From: Gammaproteobacteria bacterium | Lineage (GTDB): Bacteria > Pseudomonadota > Gammaproteobacteria > Enterobacterales > Psychrobiaceae | NCBI GenBank assembly: GCA_013214885.1 | Contig: JABSRS010000162.1 | Span: 2,345 to 7,356, forward strand | DNA length: 5,012 nucleotides | Direction of reading: 5' to 3' | Part shown: positions 4,623-5,012 of the stretch, piece by piece | How the letters are laid out: each line of letters opens with the position of its first letter | How positions within the stretch are numbered: position 1 is the stretch's first letter | Translations under genes and position numbers: made by a program | The notes under the pieces: model-generated | The model's database searches: none | Told to the model about the DNA's origin: nothing | Seen by the model: only the letters and a program-made list of their open reading frames with translations

Positions 4623-5012
4623 TTATTTGTGGTTAACATCGGCTTTTTTACTACCTAACCACGCAATTTCACCGGGCTTGTAACTCAATTGATGTGCAAC
4701 TACCTGTGGGGTGGATGACAGGCTGACTTCAAGCAATAAGTTATTAATCTCATCGGTAACAAATATGTGGCCATTACGTTGATCTTTGATAATTTCTACG
4801 GGAAGATCATCCTCATAAACACGAATGAATTCTGGAACACTTTCCCACAAAGTAATGCTATAGCTGAGTTCAAAGTCATTGCTAGGGTCAAAAACTCGCA
4901 TTTCCCCCTGAGATGTCACCACAATAAGTTCGTCTGCTGTTGTCGTGTAACCGACTATAATATCGGCTGAATTGTCTTTCCAATCTAAGGTAACAAACTC
5001 GTTATCTTGTAA
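4623..5012 (-). CDS. C-terminal part of a probable beta-propeller protein (AztD-like?)
   Basis: Only the last 129 residues are present; the frame stays open to the window edge, so the start lies beyond 5012. A GTG at 4920-4922 is in frame but is not a convincing start, since propeller-like sequence continues upstream of it (DNSADIIVGYTTTADELIV). Visible are short beta-strand repeats with small turns: ELIVVTSQGEMRVFDPSN, GHIFVTDEINNLLLEVSL, and a closing YKPGEIAWLG before a polar tail (KKADVNHK). The pattern of a viewed quantity, D-P turn, FVTD, VSL and P.EIAWLG resembles the last blades of AztD-type periplasmic zinc-binding propellers and of general YVTN/WD-like propellers. The residues that bind metal in AztD lie mainly outside this fragment, so function is not claimed. 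It precedes the peroxidase gene on the same strand, but the 358-bp gap argues against a tight operon. Confidence 0.65.
   Translation of the reverse strand, partial: LQDNEFVTLDWKDNSADIIVGYTTTADELIVVTSQGEMRVFDPSNDFELSYSITLWESVPEFIRVYEDDLPVEIIKDQRNGHIFVTDEINNLLLEVSLSSTPQVVAHQLSYKPGEIAWLGSKKADVNHK

Noticed and set aside
4612..4658. AAAGGAG followed 9 nt later by a plus-strand GTG (4629)
   Set aside because: The frame closes after 9 codons and runs antisense into the end of the propeller gene; chance match.
4767..4970. 67-codon plus-strand frame
   Set aside because: Antisense to the beta-propeller gene; no ribosome binding site or recognisable motif.

Overview
The window is AT-rich bacterial DNA with gammaproteobacterial gene content. 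The Fur-type operators, the FagA-like/FumC gene pair, a membrane-type dihydroorotate dehydrogenase and a lipoprotein dihaem peroxidase suggest a marine Alteromonadales-like organism (Colwellia or Thalassotalea type). That placement is inference from composition and gene style; no rRNA or other phylogenetic marker is present.

Left part (1-951): an iron-responsive divergent control region. On the minus strand a small FagA-like gene (371-763) is followed after 22 bp by fumC (348 to beyond position 1). A good sigma70-type promoter overlaps a near-ideal Fur box at 780-800. The order Fur box - fagA - fumC is the start of the iron-regulated fagA-fumC-orfX-sodA operon known from Pseudomonas, so sodA may lie outside the window. 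A second Fur-like site with the same outer arms lies at 890-910, directly in front of the plus-strand gene.

Middle (952-2330): a 401-residue PyrD-like dihydroorotate dehydrogenase, class 2 by its N-terminus and motifs but with Cys instead of Ser at the catalytic-base position. A 56-codon GTG-start gene with its own ribosome binding site follows, missing from a long-ORF view and resembling DUF1315/YeaC. The two probably form one transcript. The proposal is that iron starvation induces both sides: iron-free fumarase on one, a variant PyrD plus small protein on the other.

2331-2722 has no intact gene. It holds a 41-nt imperfect hairpin, short direct repeats of the ACATGGGGTC type, and the decayed minus-strand C-terminus of what looks like a REP-associated (IS200-like, Y1) transposase.

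Right part (2723-5012), all minus strand: a 513-residue dihaem cytochrome c peroxidase/MauG-family lipoprotein with two CVSCH haem sites, a 358-bp spacer with weak regulatory and hairpin signals, and the C-terminal 129 residues of a probable beta-propeller protein, vaguely AztD-like, running off the window edge.
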